DNA of 11,395 nucleotides from Spirochaetota bacterium (GCA_018817865.1 JAHITG010000401.1:1-11395); one strand, 5' to 3'. Positions 1 to 6,993 are shown, counted from the first letter of the stretch. Notes: generated by a model not told the origin, from the sequence alone. Numbers and translations are program-made.

Positions 1-187
1 CTTTTGAAAAGGGCTTTTCGATAAAGGTTGAATCCGTGGCATCCTGGAGAACAAGGTTCTTGTCGACGAATCCCTTAAATTTATCCTTTTTATCAACTAC
101 AGGAAGCACATCCACCTCATATTTAAAGAACAAGCGCATGATCTCTTTCATCCTGATTATCTTTTTGGGAGAATCTTCCTGATTCAT
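1..187 (-). CDS. CBS-domain-like protein, 5' part only (runs off the left edge)
   Basis: This is the N-terminal 62 residues of a gene whose 3' end lies outside the window. It starts MNQEDSPKKIIRMKEIMRLF. The stretch VDVLPVVDKKDKFKGFVDK at about residues 26-44 has the usual pattern of the second half of a CBS motif (LPVVD, charged turn, hydrophobic strand). CBS motifs usually bind adenosyl ligands and regulate an attached domain. That effector domain is not visible, so the function is unknown. The start is bounded by an in-frame TAA two codons upstream of the ATG at 187. Methionines 13 and 17 are possible later starts. There is no clear Shine-Dalgarno sequence, but a good promoter lies just upstream. 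Confidence 0.6.
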   Translation of the reverse strand, partial: MNQEDSPKKIIRMKEIMRLFFKYEVDVLPVVDKKDKFKGFVDKNLVLQDATDSTFIEKPFSK

Positions 188-199
188 AAATTATGCTGA

Positions 200-227
200 A
201 TAATAATTGATTTGTTTATATAGTCAA
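200..227 (-). promoter_or_regulatory. Sigma70-like promoter of the CBS-like gene
   Basis: On the minus strand there is a -35 TTGACT (222-227), a 16-base spacer and a -10 TATTAT (200-205). Each hexamer matches the consensus at five of six positions. Only 12 bases separate the -10 from the ATG at 187, so the predicted transcript would start about 5-6 bases before the start codon. Confidence 0.55.
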
Positions 228-252
228 GTATTTTTAAGTTCGCCTATCCTTA

Positions 253-1005
253 CTATCGCCCGTCTGAAAGCCGGGTAGCTAATCCCCTTGGAAGTTTAAA
301 ATCTATAATATGTTTCTGAGTTTTTTTAATATTATAATCAAGACGTTTGATCAGGACAGTTCTTCTTTCTGTATCTAATATCCCGAAACTTGCACGCGGA
401 TCGCCATCTCTGGGCTGTCCGACACTGCCCACATTGATCAAATATCTGTATTCGTCTTTCAGTTCGACAACATCACCATCATTTAAAGGGATGGCCTCGA
501 TCTTGTGTTCCATCTTTAAAAACAGAATAGGCATATGAGTATGGCCAAAAAAACAGATGTTTTCCTTAAAACAGTTGAAATTGCGCTTTGCCATGTATGT
601 GTTAAATATGTATTCTTCTATCTTATTTTCAGGACTGCCATGCAGAAAAAGATATTTCAATCCATCAGACTGCAGTTTTTCAGTTAATGGAAGCCCGTCT
701 AAATAAATGTAATGATCGTTCTTAAGTATCTTCCTTGTCCATGCAATGGCCTCTCTGGCATGTGCATTAAAATACTGCGTATCGACCTTTCCCGTGACCG
801 CCCATTCATGATTCCCGGGAATGGATTTGTGATCCGGAAGTTCTCTGATCAATTGAACACATTCATTGGGAAAGGGGCCGTATCCGACAATATCCCCCAG
901 CACATAATATTTATCGATAGCGATCTTCTTCTGCTCTATATAGAAAAGAACCTTTTTTAATGCTTCTAAATTCGAATGTATGTCTGCAAGTATCAATATT
1001 CTCAT
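253..1005 (-). CDS. Calcineurin-like metallophosphoesterase (MJ0912/YfcE-like)
   Basis: This 250-residue protein is a complete cytosolic metallophosphoesterase. All metal-binding motifs of the family are visible in order: D8-x-H10 (ADIHSN), GDIVGYGP with D38, GNHE with N65 and H66, HGSPEN with H122, and GHTH with H155 and H157. A later NVGSVGQPRDGDP block at about 191-203 is typical of the small MJ0912-like members. These use two divalent metals to hydrolyse phosphoesters. The substrate cannot be read from the sequence. There is no signal peptide or membrane segment. The gene lies 8 bp downstream of yjbQ on the same strand. A GGAG inside the last codons of yjbQ lies about 13 bases before its ATG, so the two are probably cotranscribed. 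Confidence 0.9.
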   Translation of the reverse strand: MRILILADIHSNLEALKKVLFYIEQKKIAIDKYYVLGDIVGYGPFPNECVQLIRELPDHKSIPGNHEWAVTGKVDTQYFNAHAREAIAWTRKILKNDHYIYLDGLPLTEKLQSDGLKYLFLHGSPENKIEEYIFNTYMAKRNFNCFKENICFFGHTHMPILFLKMEHKIEAIPLNDGDVVELKDEYRYLINVGSVGQPRDGDPRASFGILDTERRTVLIKRLDYNIKKTQKHIIDFKLPRGLATRLSDGR

Positions 1006-1013
1006 ATCAGTCT

Positions 1014-1433
1014 TTATTCTCCAATGATCTTAACCAATACTCTTTTCTTTCGTCTTCCGTCAAATTCACCGTAAAAGATCTGCTCCCAGGGGCCCATGTC
1101 CAGCTCCCCTTCCGTAACAGCAACGACCACTTCACGGCCCATGATCTGCCTCTTCAGATGAGCATCTCCGTTATCCTCCATGGTCCGGTTGTGTCTGTAT
1201 TGGTCCACGGGAGCATGAGGCGCCAATTTTTCAAGCCAGTCATCGTAATCCTGTATCAGACCGCTTTCATCATCATTGATATATACACTGGCAGTAATAT
1301 GCATGGCATTCACAAGGCAGAGGCCCTCCTGAATTTTGCTCTCTTTTAAACAGGCTGAAACTTCCCGCGTAATATTAATATAGTCTCTTCGGCCTGAAGT
1401 ATTGAACCACAAATATTTTCTAAATGATTTCAT
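1014..1433 (-). CDS. yjbQ: YjbQ / UPF0047 family protein
   Basis: A small cytosolic protein of the UPF0047 family, very close to the family consensus. It carries CLVNAMHITASVYINDDESG at about residues 39-58, then YRHN, DAHLKRQIMG and GPWEQIFYGEFDGRR near the C-terminus. Conserved histidines H45 and that of DAHLK form the probable metal/active site. Some members have weak thiamine-phosphate synthase activity, but the physiological role is not settled. I take the ATG at 1433 as the start, giving 139 residues: it gives the family-typical MKSFRKYLWFNT and has AAGG 8 bases upstream. A TTG at 1457 with AGGA just upstream would add eight residues that the family normally lacks. It is followed closely by the phosphoesterase gene. 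Confidence 0.9.
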   Translation of the reverse strand: MKSFRKYLWFNTSGRRDYINITREVSACLKESKIQEGLCLVNAMHITASVYINDDESGLIQDYDDWLEKLAPHAPVDQYRHNRTMEDNGDAHLKRQIMGREVVVAVTEGELDMGPWEQIFYGEFDGRRKKRVLVKIIGE

Positions 1434-1523
1434 ATCAAACCTTAAACAAGGGATCAAATTTCCTTTAAGTTTATTTACATATCCATAAGCATACCTGAAA
1501 TAATAAAGCAGGTGAATAAGCTC

Positions 1524-1545
1524 TTAAGCGGCTGTTGCCGTTTAA
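1524..1545. repeat. Small inverted repeat between the unknown gene and yjbQ
   Basis: TTAAGCGGC-TGTT-GCCGTTTAA forms a 9-bp stem (one G-T pair as plus-strand RNA, an A-C mismatch as minus-strand RNA) with a four-base loop. It lies in the 110-base gap after the stop of the unknown gene. As minus-strand RNA it is not followed by a clear run of U, so it is only a weak terminator candidate for that gene. Confidence 0.3.
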
Positions 1546-1567
1546 CCAATAAATAATGGATACATTC

Positions 1568-2641
1568 TTATAATTTTTTAAAAATATAATTTTTTAAGAA
1601 AATGAATCCCGGGGATCTCTCCATTTTAGAATAATTTACCGGTGAGGTGATCAACCGAATATTTTTAAAATCTTTCAGTTTTGTTGATAACAAGATATTT
1701 AATCCATGTGTAACTCCACCGTCAATAATAGTATGGCTGTTCAGGCTGATATTAATATCAGTATCCAGAGACAATTTTCGTAATTTCGGAAGATACTCAA
1801 TAATGAACTTCTCTATCTTTTTATTGACCTCATTACAGTTGTTATGCACATAATGGCCAATAATATAAATAATATTCTCTTCATATTTATCAAATTTAGG
1901 ATTGTTCTCTATGTTATAGATCTTCCCCTCCAGATACAGTCTGAAAGCGGATAGTTTATATAAAACTTTGGCAGCATCATACTGTCCGGATATTATCTCA
2001 GTCTGGTGCTTTGTCTTTTCTTTATTTATCAGCTTCTGCTTGTTTATATGGATCGTCTCAATGATCTCTTCCAGCTTTTTTACCGCAGGAAAGACATCAT
2101 TCCTCTCATCAATTATAAGGTAATCAAAATAAAAATATTTCCGGGCCTCTTCTCTATTGTTTCTGATCTTTTCCAGAAGCAGGTTCAATTTTTGAGTATC
2201 TGTCTCGATTCCTTTAAAGATCGATTCCGGTTCACTCTTGTATTTTTCAAAATGCTTTAAATGGACCGGCGAACCGACAAAGATCATATTTGTTAAATTA
2301 TATTCCAAGTCGGTCATATCGTTCACGATGAGGCTTGAAATAAGAAAGGTCCGAACCAGTTTCATCTGATCAGGATCCATCTGTATCGGCAGTCCAAAAT
2401 CGATCCTGTAATCAAGGATAACACAGAGAGGTGTACTGTTGTTTTGCTTTAAAAATTCACTGTAGGCATCCCTTAAAAAGGAAGTATTCTTTGTGAGTTT
2501 GATCATTCTGGCAATATGGTCTATATTGCTTAAGGAAGAGATTTCCGTCTCACATTGAAGTCTTTTCTGTTTTATAGCCTGGGATAAAGCTGTATGAAGT
2601 CTTTTATGTTTGGTTAATAATATACATTTCTTTTCTGCCAT
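1568..2641 (-). CDS. Unrecognised 357-residue protein, possibly with a degenerate receiver-like N-terminus
   Basis: I do not recognise this protein. It is soluble, lysine-rich, and has no signal peptide or membrane helix. The first ~150 residues alternate hydrophobic strands and helices like a receiver: CILLT (6-10), PLCVILDYRID with D77 at the end of a strand, and NMIFVGSPVHL further on. The acidic pair expected after strand 1 is replaced by LLTKHK, so it would be a pseudo-receiver at best. The middle (about 190-215) is charged and helical, perhaps coiled coil. The last ~130 residues contain RLYLEGKIYNIENN, IIYIIGHYVHNN and HTIIDGGVTHGLNILL, which look like a separate alpha/beta domain that I cannot name. 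It has its own promoter, divergent from def. By eye it is more AT-rich than its neighbours, and its C-terminal codons lie in a short tandem repeat. Confidence 0.75.
   Translation of the reverse strand: MAEKKCILLTKHKRLHTALSQAIKQKRLQCETEISSLSNIDHIARMIKLTKNTSFLRDAYSEFLKQNNSTPLCVILDYRIDFGLPIQMDPDQMKLVRTFLISSLIVNDMTDLEYNLTNMIFVGSPVHLKHFEKYKSEPESIFKGIETDTQKLNLLLEKIRNNREEARKYFYFDYLIIDERNDVFPAVKKLEEIIETIHINKQKLINKEKTKHQTEIISGQYDAAKVLYKLSAFRLYLEGKIYNIENNPKFDKYEENIIYIIGHYVHNNCNEVNKKIEKFIIEYLPKLRKLSLDTDINISLNSHTIIDGGVTHGLNILLSTKLKDFKNIRLITSPVNYSKMERSPGFIFLKNYIFKKL
1569..1597. repeat. 13-bp direct repeat at the 3' end of the unknown gene
   Basis: TATAATTTTTTAA occurs at 1569-1581 and again at 1585-1597, separated by AAA. 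It covers the stop codon and last codons of the minus-strand gene (LKNYIFKKL-stop). It looks like replication slippage that changed the C-terminus slightly. Confidence 0.6.
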
Positions 2642-2681
2642 ACCTGTTTCTCGTCAGTAATATAAGTCCCCCGACTCTCTT

Positions 2682-2710
2682 ATTATGTCACCATCACATT
2701 TTGGTCACAA
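2682..2710 (-). promoter_or_regulatory. Sigma70-like promoter of the unknown 357-residue gene
   Basis: On the minus strand there is a -35 TTGTGA (2705-2710), a 17-base spacer and a -10 CATAAT (2682-2687). This predicts a transcript start near 2675 and a leader of about 34 bases. A short AGG lies directly before the ATG at 2641, a weak ribosome binding site. Confidence 0.45.
2687..2709. repeat. Repeated (G/A)TCAC units inside a promoter, operator candidate
   Basis: GTCAC occurs at 2687-2691 and 2704-2708, with ATCAC at 2693-2697 between them. The outer units also form an imperfect inverted repeat, TGTCACC (2686-2692) against GGTCACA (2703-2709), with six of seven positions complementary. The block fills the space between the -10 and -35 of the minus-strand promoter, where a repressor would bind. 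No known regulator motif is recognised. Confidence 0.3.
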
Positions 2711-2749
2711 GTATATATATTTTAAAACAAAAGTCAAAATAAATTTTAC

Positions 2750-2777
2750 TTGAAATTATTTATTGCGGGATTATATT
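2750..2777 (+). promoter_or_regulatory. Sigma70-like promoter of def and the plus-strand operon
   Basis: A -35 TTGAAA (2750-2755), a 16-base spacer and a -10 TATATT (2772-2777) are preceded by a very AT-rich stretch (2711-2749) that could act as an UP element. The -10 ends seven bases before the def ATG at 2785, so transcription would start at or next to the start codon. Confidence 0.5.
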
Positions 2778-2784
2778 AACATTC

Positions 2785-3279
2785 ATGAAAAAAAAGAGGA
2801 ACAGGATAATAACCTTTAAGGATTCACTGATCAGGTCCGTTTCTGAGGAAGTAAAAAATATCGACAGCCAGATAAAAGAACTGGGTAGTCTGATGGAAGA
2901 CATTATGCATAAACATGACGGGATAGGACTGGCTGCCATTCAGATTGGAGAAAAAAAAAGAGTCATTACAATAGATATTACAAAATGCACCGATGACCCC
3001 GTTATTAAACCTATTAAGATCACACTGGTAAACCCAAAGATCCTTTCCATGTCAGGAAGGACAGAAGAGGATATTGAAGGATGTTTGTCTGTTCCGGGAA
3101 AAAAAGGAACCGTTAAAAGACATTTTTGGATAGAAGTAGAAGGATACACTTTAAATGGAGAATACTTTCATAAAAAAATTTATGATCTGGCTGCCCGCGT
3201 GGTTCAGCATGAGATCGATCATCTGAATGGTATTCTGTTTATAGATAAAATAAACGAGATCAATAACATTATCGAGTAA
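2785..3279 (+). CDS. def: Peptide deformylase
   Basis: Removes the formyl group from the N-terminal methionine of new proteins at the ribosome exit. The 164-residue length is normal. All three signature motifs are intact: GIGLAAIQIG (about 47-56), EGCLSVPG (about 98-105; the Cys is a metal ligand), and HEIDHLNG (about 142-149; two His ligands and the catalytic Glu). The N-terminus is short and basic (MKKKRNRIITFKDS) and lines up with the usual family start after a few extra lysines. No Shine-Dalgarno sequence is placed properly before the ATG: a GGGA lies 14 bases away, and the promoter -10 is only seven bases upstream, so a leaderless transcript is plausible. It heads the plus-strand gene series and is followed by fmt 30 bp later, its functional partner. 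Confidence 0.96.
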   Translation: MKKKRNRIITFKDSLIRSVSEEVKNIDSQIKELGSLMEDIMHKHDGIGLAAIQIGEKKRVITIDITKCTDDPVIKPIKITLVNPKILSMSGRTEEDIEGCLSVPGKKGTVKRHFWIEVEGYTLNGEYFHKKIYDLAARVVQHEIDHLNGILFIDKINEINNIIE

Positions 3280-3309
3280 CAATATTAGATATTCAAGGAT
3301 AATCATTAA

Positions 3310-4272
3310 ATGAAGGTTATATTTTCAGGCACACCGGAATTTTCTATACCATCACTGGAAGCAATACATTTAAAACATGATTTGCAGGCGATCATCACTC
3401 AACCGGACAAACCGTATGGAAGAGGAAAAAAGATAAAAAGTCCGGAAGTAAAAGAATATGCTATAAAGAATGGAATAGATTATTTCCAGCCAAATGATCT
3501 GAGAGACAGTAAATTTATCAGTGCTATCGAATCGTTTCAGCCGGACCTGATAATCGATGTATCTTATGGTAAAATATTACCTGAAGAATTTTTACAGATC
3601 CCAAAAAAAAATGCCATTAATGTACATCCTTCCCTGTTACCGGGATACAAAGGGCCATCCCCCATAAGATGGGTTCTTATAAACGGTGAAGAGTATACCG
3701 GAGTTTCCGCACACATCATTACAAACAAGATCGATTCAGGGAGGATCATTTATCAGGAAAAGATAAAGATAAATTCGGGCGATACGTACGACAACCTGTA
3801 CAGGAACCTGTCAACCCTGGCTGTCTCTGTTCTTGAAAAAAGTCTATCCAGGCTTACTGCAGGAGGCAACGAAAATTTTATTCGGGAACCATCGGATCCA
3901 TATACAGTAAAAAATTTCTATGCAAGGAAATTCACTCAAAAGGATCATTATATCGACTGGAATAAAAGCTCGCAGGATATTTATAATCTCATCAGAGGAC
4001 TTGATGCCAGGACAATTCATAATGATCAGATCATTAAAATTTATCATGCAGAAATTATTAACAATGATATCGGAGATGGGTCTTTTCAACCAGGTGAAGT
4101 TGCAGCGGCAGACAGAAAAAATGGTATTGTTATTAAAACAGGAACCGGATATTTAAAGATCCTTCGTTTGCAGAAAGAAAATAAAAAGATCCTGAACTAT
4201 TCTGATTTTTTAAACGGAGTAAAATTAAGGATAAAGGAGAAATTTACATATGTTGAAGATAAAATTCTATAA
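3310..4272 (+). CDS. fmt: Methionyl-tRNA formyltransferase
   Basis: Transfers a formyl group from 10-formyltetrahydrofolate to initiator Met-tRNA. The 320 residues cover the whole family length. The N-terminal catalytic domain (about 1-190) starts MKVIFSGTPEFSIPSLEA. It contains the tRNA-binding loop GRGKKIKSPEVKEYA (37-51), VSYGKILP (84-91) and the signature NVHPSLLPGYKGPSPIRW (104-121). The catalytic residues N104, H106 and D142 (IDSG) are all present. The C-terminal OB-like tRNA-binding domain follows (FYARKFTQKDHYIDW; GLDAR). AAGGA ten bases before the ATG supports the start. It partners with def immediately upstream. Its last 23 bases overlap the next gene, whose ribosome binding site lies inside fmt, so translation of the two is probably coupled. 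Confidence 0.96.
   Translation: MKVIFSGTPEFSIPSLEAIHLKHDLQAIITQPDKPYGRGKKIKSPEVKEYAIKNGIDYFQPNDLRDSKFISAIESFQPDLIIDVSYGKILPEEFLQIPKKNAINVHPSLLPGYKGPSPIRWVLINGEEYTGVSAHIITNKIDSGRIIYQEKIKINSGDTYDNLYRNLSTLAVSVLEKSLSRLTAGGNENFIREPSDPYTVKNFYARKFTQKDHYIDWNKSSQDIYNLIRGLDARTIHNDQIIKIYHAEIINNDIGDGSFQPGEVAAADRKNGIVIKTGTGYLKILRLQKENKKILNYSDFLNGVKLRIKEKFTYVEDKIL
4234..4252 (+). promoter_or_regulatory. Strong ribosome binding site inside fmt for the PASTA gene
   Basis: AAGGAG (4234-4239) lies ten bases before the ATG at 4250. It decides the start of the PASTA protein even though this start overlaps the end of fmt by 23 bases. Confidence 0.7.
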
Positions 4273-4891
4273 TCTTAAAAAAATATTTAAACAGATAGGC
4301 AAACTGAAGACCGAACCGGTGAATTATCCTTCTGTCTTCAATTCAATAAAGAAGATGTCTTTATTCTTTTTCTTATACCTGTTTGTCACCGGTATCACAA
4401 CACTTATTATAATTTTTTCTTTAAACAGCAGTAAAGAGACCATGGTGGTTCCAAAAGTCATTAATGCTGAATTTTACAAAGCTTATTATTCCTTAAACAA
4501 ACTGGGTTTCAATGTAGATATTGAGCTGCAGAATTTCAATAATATACACAGCGGAATTGTTGCCTACCAGTCAATTACAGAACAGAAAAAAGTAAAAAAA
4601 GGCAGAAAGATCAAGCTGGTGATCAGCCTCGGGCCGAAAGGGACAGAAGGGCTGGAAGGAACAGACGGATATGACCTTAATTCCCACATGATCGAATTTA
4701 AACTCCCGGATAAGTATAACACTGCCCGCCTCAAGATACTGGTCACGGATAATAAGGATACGGATAGAACCGTATTCAATGACATCATTTCCTCTTCAAA
4801 TAAAATACAGTTACCTGTAAAAATTTATGGACATGGGATTCAAAAAATCTATATTAATGATGAATTGTTCATAGAAAAGGATATAGAGTGA
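4250..4891 (+). CDS. Membrane-anchored PASTA / Ig-like protein without a kinase domain
   Basis: A 213-residue single-pass membrane protein. Residues 1-36 are short, basic and cytoplasmic. Residues 37-58 (start SLFFFLYLFVTGITTLIIIF) are the membrane helix. Residues about 65-129 are one PASTA domain (start MVVPKVINAEFYKAYYSLNK, end KLVISLGPKG). A Gly-rich linker (about 130-143) leads to a C-terminal beta-rich segment (about 148-213: IEFKLPD, KILVTDNKD, KIQLPVKIYGHGIQKIYIND). That segment matches the pattern of the Ig-like tail of Firmicutes PrkC kinases. PASTA domains bind muropeptides or peptidoglycan strands outside the cell. No kinase or transpeptidase domain is present, so it looks like the sensor half of PrkC alone. 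It sits between fmt and rpe, near where prkC lies in Firmicutes, and its stop overlaps the rpe start by four bases. Its role is unknown; a cell-wall binding or scaffold role is inference. Confidence 0.85.
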   Translation: MLKIKFYNLKKIFKQIGKLKTEPVNYPSVFNSIKKMSLFFFLYLFVTGITTLIIIFSLNSSKETMVVPKVINAEFYKAYYSLNKLGFNVDIELQNFNNIHSGIVAYQSITEQKKVKKGRKIKLVISLGPKGTEGLEGTDGYDLNSHMIEFKLPDKYNTARLKILVTDNKDTDRTVFNDIISSSNKIQLPVKIYGHGIQKIYINDELFIEKDIE

Positions 4892-5544
4892 CAGTAGAAA
4901 TTTCACCATCGATTTTAGCCGCGGATTTCCTGCATTTGGAAAAGGAGATAAAGGGCCTCGAAGATGCAGGTGTGGATTATATCCATTTTGATGTAATGGA
5001 TGGACATTTCGTCCCCAACCTGACATTTGGAATGAGTTTTATTTCGTCCATAAAAAAAATGACCTCTTTAAGAGGGGATACCCATTTAATGATCACAAAT
5101 CCGCAGCACTATGTGAAAGAATATATAGAAGCCGGCAGTGACATCCTGACTTTTCATTATGAAACGACACATTTCCCCATACGTCTTAGTCAGCAGATCA
5201 GGGAACATAAATGTAAAGCCGGCATTTCCATTAATCCGACTACAAGTGTGCAGGTACTGAAAGATATCCTGCCTCATGTGGACCATATACTCTTAATGAG
5301 CGTTGAACCCGGATTTTACGGACAGAAATTTATTAAAAATTCTTTTAAGAGGATCGAAGAGCTGAAAGAGATGATCATTCATGAGAAGACAAACAATAAG
5401 ATCAAAGTGGACGGAGGAGCCGGATTATCTAATTACAAACAGCTTATTGATGCCGGAGCAGACATCCTGGTGATAGGTAATGATCTTTTTATCCAGAAAG
5501 ATATAAAGAGTTATGTCAGGAAGATAAAAGAATATGAAAAATAG
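4888..5544 (+). CDS. rpe: Ribulose-phosphate 3-epimerase
   Basis: Interconverts ribulose 5-phosphate and xylulose 5-phosphate in the pentose phosphate pathway; a cytosolic TIM barrel. The 218 residues are normal length. Visible motifs are ISPSILAADF (5-14), HFDVMDGHFVPNLTFG (33-48), DTHLMI (64-69), SVEPGFYGQKF (138-148) and KVDGGAG (173-179). The metal and catalytic residues H33, D35, H66 and D175 are all present. Most relatives have GFGGQ or GFAGQ where this one has GFYGQ, a small variation in the phosphate-side loop. The start is GTG, in a GTGA overlap with the upstream stop codon, with AAGG about eight bases upstream. The end overlaps the next gene by 11 bases. Confidence 0.96.
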   Translation: MTVEISPSILAADFLHLEKEIKGLEDAGVDYIHFDVMDGHFVPNLTFGMSFISSIKKMTSLRGDTHLMITNPQHYVKEYIEAGSDILTFHYETTHFPIRLSQQIREHKCKAGISINPTTSVQVLKDILPHVDHILLMSVEPGFYGQKFIKNSFKRIEELKEMIIHEKTNNKIKVDGGAGLSNYKQLIDAGADILVIGNDLFIQKDIKSYVRKIKEYEK

Positions 5545-6988
5545 AAAATTTATTGACAAGATCCCATCTATTACTAATGCCAAGGTCCTGACTCAGTATA
5601 CATTCACCTACCTCAATGATCTCATAAAAAAGGATCTCAATTTTTCAGTATATATTTTCAATAAGAAATATAAATTCCATTATACATACTCTTTACATGA
5701 GAACAATACACTTAATGAAGTCTTTAATAAAAAGATCCATGAACATAATTCTTTTATTAAAGGAAACAAGAATTATAGTGAGATCATTTACGAGATAATT
5801 TCAGATAACAGCAGTTTTAAAGTCCATTTTCTTATCCTTTCATCCAAGTATCACACTATCCCGGACCACGTAGATCATATTGAAGAAATACTTAACTACT
5901 ACTCTCTTCAGCTCAACGCTATCTTTCAGCTGGATCACCAGAAAGAGGAGACCAATTCAAGAGAAAAAGGAATTATTGCTGTTAGGGAATTCGCAGACTT
6001 GTTGAATTATCTGGAATTTAAAGACAGAAATGCCTTCCAGTCCATGTTCCTCGGATTTACGGCTGAATCGATCGGAGCAGACAGAGTGACACTCTATTTT
6101 TACCAGGCAGACAATAAAAAGCTGTATCCGAGTTTTGTAATGGTCTATAAAAACAAAAAACTTTTTCCTTACGATTTTTATTCTGAACTTAAAGAGACCA
6201 CGATAAAGACCGGTGAAGATGTCTGCGGTATTGCCCTTGAAGAAAAAGAACCTATCCACCTGGAAAAACTGGATAGAAAGATATATAAAGGCATTGTTGA
6301 TCAGAAGATCGGATTAAAGATCAATTCTATCATCAGCATTCCCATCATTATCCGTGATAACATCTTCGGAGTGATCGAAGTCGCTAATGAAAGAAAAAAT
6401 AAAAATCTTGATGAATTTGATTATTATATTGTCTCGATAATATCCAAGCTTGCCGTATCAAAAATAGAGCACAGTCAGCTGTATAACTGGGCGATCATTG
6501 ATAACCTGACACAACTTTATAATTTTCATTATTTCCAGACCGTACTTGATAAAGAGATGGCCCGGGTCAAGAGGCATGCCCATGACCTTTGTGTCATCAT
6601 GATCGACATTGACAACTTCAAGGTAGTAAATGATACCTATGGCCATCCTGCGGGAAACATTGTCCTTAAGACAATAAGCCGGATCATCAGAATGAGCATC
6701 AGAAAAAGCATAGATATTCCTATCAGATACGGCGGTGATGAATTCCTTCTCATCTTGCCTGAAACCAATATGAAAGGAGCCATGCATCTGTCTGAAAGGA
6801 TACTGGAATCGATCCGAGGTCATGAGTTCCTCCTGAATAATGATCAAGTCTTTGTTACATGCAGTATGGGGATCAGTTCTCTTAAACACGGGAAAATGAT
6901 CAGAAAAGAAGAGTTGATCAAAAAAGCCGATGATGCCTTATATAAATCAAAGAACAAAGGGAAGAACCGGATCACTTCTGACGGATAG
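5534..6988 (+). CDS. GAF-GGDEF diguanylate cyclase
   Basis: A 484-residue cytosolic enzyme predicted to make cyclic di-GMP from two GTP. The first ~145 residues are an unassigned domain rich in Lys, Tyr and Asn. Residues about 150-312 form a GAF domain (SIGADRVTLYFYQADNKKLY; SIISIPIIIRDNIFGVIEV), a likely ligand sensor. Residues about 318-482 form the GGDEF domain: DNLTQLYNF, MIDIDNFKVVNDTYGHPAG with D358 as metal ligand, and RYGGDEF with an intact GGDEF at 400-404. The product-inhibition site, normally RxxD five residues before GGDEF, reads KSID, so feedback control may be weakened. There is no membrane segment. It overlaps rpe by 11 bases and has AGGA upstream. The link to its neighbours seems to be shared transcription rather than shared pathway. 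Confidence 0.93.
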   Translation: MKNRKFIDKIPSITNAKVLTQYTFTYLNDLIKKDLNFSVYIFNKKYKFHYTYSLHENNTLNEVFNKKIHEHNSFIKGNKNYSEIIYEIISDNSSFKVHFLILSSKYHTIPDHVDHIEEILNYYSLQLNAIFQLDHQKEETNSREKGIIAVREFADLLNYLEFKDRNAFQSMFLGFTAESIGADRVTLYFYQADNKKLYPSFVMVYKNKKLFPYDFYSELKETTIKTGEDVCGIALEEKEPIHLEKLDRKIYKGIVDQKIGLKINSIISIPIIIRDNIFGVIEVANERKNKNLDEFDYYIVSIISKLAVSKIEHSQLYNWAIIDNLTQLYNFHYFQTVLDKEMARVKRHAHDLCVIMIDIDNFKVVNDTYGHPAGNIVLKTISRIIRMSIRKSIDIPIRYGGDEFLLILPETNMKGAMHLSERILESIRGHEFLLNNDQVFVTCSMGISSLKHGKMIRKEELIKKADDALYKSKNKGKNRITSDG

Positions 6989-6993
6989 AACAC

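Noticed and set aside
960..1349. A 129-residue plus-strand open frame
   Set aside because: It is antisense to yjbQ and to the start of the phosphoesterase gene, both with strong family motifs, and has no recognisable domain itself.
1434..1457. Longer yjbQ start at a TTG (1457)
   Set aside because: It adds IPCLRFD-like residues absent from the family, while the ATG at 1433 gives the conserved MKSFRKYLWFN start and has AAGG at a good distance.
4250..4272. Possible frameshift between fmt and the PASTA gene
   Set aside because: fmt is full length with its own stop, and the PASTA gene has its own AAGGAG and ATG; the overlap is ordinary translational coupling.
6458..6889. A 143-residue minus-strand open frame
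   Set aside because: It lies fully antisense to the GGDEF domain, which has intact catalytic motifs; it has no family resemblance.
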